A model generated the notes under the pieces. It was not told where the DNA came from, ran no database searches, and saw nothing but the letters and a program-made list of their open reading frames with translations. A stretch of 21,353 bases of DNA from Branchiostoma floridae (lineage: Eukaryota; Chordata; Leptocardii; Amphioxiformes; Branchiostomatidae): contig NC_049979.1 of NCBI RefSeq assembly GCF_000003815.2, forward strand, positions 2,392,034-2,413,386, in the 5' to 3' direction. Shown here piece by piece: positions 18,901-21,353 of this stretch (positions within the stretch are counted from its first letter, which is position 1; each line of letters starts with the position of its first letter). The translations under genes were made by a program, and so were the position numbers.

Positions 18901-19276
18901 CTATATTTGTAGTTTATAGAGTGAACTATGATTAGGCACGAGTAGATGTCATTCTTTGTACCTTGTAGTTCTGCAAGGAGGTTGTCAGTACCAAATGGTT
19001 ATTACGGTCAGACGTTTCAACTACTATCCAGCAGTTTTCGTCAGTGCCCGTCAGTGTACTGCACGAAATCTGCCGGATAGTAGTGGAAAAGCTTGACCGT
19101 TACCAAGACCATATACAGTCGCTTGACAGCCACTGTCGAAAACTGCTGGATAGTAGTTGAAACGTCTGACAGTGATATCCTTTTGGTAATAATAACCTCA
19201 TTGCATAACTACAAGGTACAAAGAATGACATCTACTCGTGCGTAATCATAGTTCAGTCTATAAACTACAAATATAA
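18901..19276. mobile_element. Large fold-back element, arms about 146 nt, left end lost in gap
   Basis: 18901-19046 is a near-perfect reverse complement of 19131-19276 (for example GTTTCAACTACTATCCAGCA against TGCTGGATAGTAGTTGAAAC, and ATTCTTTGTACCTTGTAG against CTACAAGGTACAAAGAAT). The 84-nt centre holds a degenerate third copy of part of the arm (CCGGATAGTAGTGGAAAAGC). No coding capacity. The left arm starts at the N run, so the true end is unknown. Confidence 0.9.
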
Positions 19277-19748
19277 TAATTAAGCAAACCCATTATGTCC
19301 ATAATTCACCTTTATAAAATTATGATTTTGTTATGTGGTTTTACTCAACATTACTCTTGTTATATGCTTTGCTTGTCTGTATTTGTTTCAATGTTCTTTT
19401 GTACTCTCACTTTGTTTATGATGGCGACACGAAAAGAAGCGTACCGACTACCGAGCTGCAATGTGTCGCCACCATGTCATGTACCTATGTGTTGAAATAA
19501 CAAAAATCAAGTTGATATGATCTTGAAGCCCAACATCTGCTTTGAGATGAGGTATTTGCACAACAAATGAGACAACAAACCCGTCACTCCAGCGATGACG
19601 TAGTTCCCACACGACAACCAAACACTGATTAGCCTTAAAATCAAACAAACACAAACAGACTGAAGTGGTATGACTCTGACGTCAGCATAATGTTTGTACA
19701 CTCAACAACAGGTTCACAAAACAAAACAAGAGTCCGTAGAACACCAAC
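19277..19748. other. No gene seen
   Basis: AT-rich sequence with short frames on both strands. No splice-supported coding or named repeat. Confidence 0.4.
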
Positions 19749-19960
19749 CTTCTTGAAGTAATTATGGCGTTTGTTGTGTGGGTTAAGATGCTTGATACGT
19801 GTACATATTCCAGGTAAAAACAATATCTTTAAAACCCGTTTCCACAAATCTTCTTGAAGTAATTATGGCGTTTGTTGTGTGGGCTAAGATGCTTGATACG
19901 TGTATATATCCCAAGAATATTTCATTAAAACCCGTTTCCATTCATGTTCATGAAGTAGTT
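19749..19960. repeat. 101-nt tandem duplication with partial third copy
   Basis: TCTTGAAGTAATTATGGCGT begins at 19751 and 19852, both followed by TTGTTGTGTGGG, AAGATGCTTGATACGTGTA and AAAACCCGTTTCCA. A diverged third start, TTCATGAAGTAGTTT, appears near 19948. Confidence 0.9.
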
Positions 19961-21212
19961 TACAACAACATCAGGCAGTAACCAAGGCAGTGGCCTAACG
20001 TCTGCTTAGAGGGTAGCTGACTAATTCCAAACAGCGAGAGCCTGTGTACGTGGTACGGGCTACCATTCGGCGACCAACAGATGCTTTGTGTGTGTGTGTG
20101 AATTGTACCAGACTACTTTCATGTTGTGGGTTTCGCTCTATAATTAAAAAACAAAAGAAGAACGGAGCCATACACCCCCTCCAAAAAAGGGAGACACATG
20201 CAGATTAGAGCTCATCCACCGAACCGGATTCACAGCCCTGTAGAGAGATTAATGACGTTTAATGAGTGTGAGATAATCCGTCCTTAAAGTTGATGGGCTC
20301 GGTACTTAATCCCCGACGCCCCTGCACTCGGGCAACCGCGGTGGGCACGGGGCATCTCTGGGTGGGCGACGGTGTGGAACTCTTCATTTCTACCACCACT
20401 AAGCGGAACATGTCCCCCAAAAAATGTGTTTACGTAGTAATTATCGAATTTGTTTCTGCAATCACCCTCCAGAAGATAACGTTGCCAACAGATTTGTATC
20501 AAAATATAATTTTCCGTGTCAGGGTAACTGAGAGTTGGGAGTTATTTTCGTGCTCTTTAAAAGGACTTTCTTTTGCTGTGAAAGAAGTACTGAGGTTTGA
20601 CTCTGTCATAGTATAAAGACTAACCTGTTTTGCGATAATAAAGGGGCCCAACAGCGCCATCTAGTGGAATTACGTTGAACTGCAGGCAGGAGGTCCAAGC
20701 CTGTGTCTGTCCTGCCATCACGCGCTGACAACGGAGCGATGTCGCAAAATAAATATGGGTGGCTAATCCCTCTAAAGAGTTCTACATAAAATTTAGATTC
20801 GGCATTTACACGAGCAAGCAGGTGTGGGGATCCGGCTTTCTCGGTATTCCATGCCTGTTGTTGCATACTACACGAATCGTTAAATGGTGCCATAATGAAA
20901 AAGAGTTCTCATTGTTGAATAAGCGTGGTAAAACGCTGAGATTGAGCTGCGTCGCCCTTAAATCTGCTTAAAACTGTAGAACACGTATTTCAAGAGTGCT
21001 GAGATGACACAGAGACCAAGCGATCTCTAAACCGGTCAGTCTTTTACGGCTCTCCCTTCCGAATAGAACGGTAATCAGTTCAGCTTTTGTACCATTTTCA
21101 ATTGAAAAAACCCTCTGAATATGTTATACAATAATCGTCCAGTTGGTAAGAATGGCACAACAATAAGACTGTTCTGTTGGAACTTGTATCTGTAGGACAC
21201 AGTGTCACTCAC
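19961..21212. other. No gene seen apart from a CTCF-like site
   Basis: Contains (TG)7 near 20087 and several unsupported frames of 70-108 codons. Intron-like flank of the right-edge exon. Confidence 0.4.
20652..20667 (-). promoter_or_regulatory. CTCF-like site CCACTAGATGGCGCTG
   Basis: The minus strand reads CCACTAGATGGCGCTG, matching the CTCF core at all constrained positions, including the trailing CTG. It has the same orientation as the site at 10533-10546. Binding would have to be shown experimentally. Confidence 0.55.
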
Positions 21213-21353
21213 CTGCGCATGCGTCCTCGGCTGTAAGGTGCCAGATCCCGGATGTACACGGACTGGTGTTGATTTCCAAGCAGATGTTGGGAAGGAAGAT
21301 TTGAAGATCGAGGCTGCCAGGTTTCCCGAATATCTTGGTGGCATCGGTCGTCG
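21213..21353 (-). CDS. Partial coding exon at right edge, probable upstream exon of the minus-strand gene
   Basis: The minus strand has a strong donor GCGCAG|GTGAGTG at 21212-21206. The 141 nt upstream of it in the window are open in all three frames, so the true frame is not settled from this window. The phase-0 frame contains RYSGNLAASIFKSSF and ends LQPRTHAQ; it would join in frame to AEKPRTLQ of the exon at 15878. The phase-2 frame ends SVYIRDLAPYSRGRMR and looks equally protein-like, but would then need another exon before 15878. The 5' end lies outside the window. Assignment to the same gene as the exons at 15878-9027 is inference from strand, spacing and phase. Confidence 0.45.

Overview
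This is non-coding-rich animal (metazoan) nuclear DNA. There is no operon structure, no dense coding and no ribosome binding sites. Coding signal is limited to short exons with consensus GT/AG splice junctions. Simple repeats, tandem minisatellites, fold-back (MITE-like) elements and tRNA-derived sequences fill most of the rest. The repeat families and overall texture resemble amphioxus (Branchiostoma) genomic sequence, but I cannot confirm the species without a search.

Minus-strand gene. I can build one multi-exon gene that runs right to left across most of the window. It starts with an incomplete exon at the right edge (21213-21353), then a coiled-coil exon (15750-15878), a possible 24-nt micro-exon (12020-12043), an exon at 9741-9836 and a terminal exon at 9027-9491. 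An AATAAA lies downstream at 8573-8578. All junctions I call can be read in phase 0, so the pieces join into one open frame. The product looks like a charged, largely helical intracellular protein whose C-terminal part holds five 11-residue repeats. I do not recognise the family.

Possible plus-strand gene. A second, weaker model lies inside an intron of the first, on the other strand. An exon at 13311-13403 joins in frame to a repeat-built exon starting at 13615. That exon encodes nine copies of a 14-residue unit, stops at 14020 and is followed by AATAAA at 14096.

Repeats, left to right: a (TG)n tract with GCGTCTG interruptions (about 189-420); a 22-bp palindrome (475-561); a 15-nt coding-like minisatellite (1301-1401); a tRNA-like Pol III element (2445-2540); an array of about 17 hairpin units (3232-4437); a MITE (4592-4799) followed by a tRNA-derived SINE (4822-5119); (CA)n (7437-7500); a fold-back (9909-10073); a CAT-rich tract (10221-10346); a 59-nt array (11301-11940); a 29-nt array (12022-12343) that includes the micro-exon; a second MITE copy (12522-12725); the 42-nt array (13617-14000); a third MITE copy interrupted by another MITE (16864-17379); and a large fold-back (18901-19276) that abuts a 100-N assembly gap (18801-18900).

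Two sites match the CTCF core consensus, at 10533-10546 and 20652-20667, in the same orientation. The observations most worth checking are the micro-exon embedded in a minisatellite made from its own splice acceptor, the neighbouring 59-nt array with consensus 5' splice sites on both strands, and the hairpin satellite.
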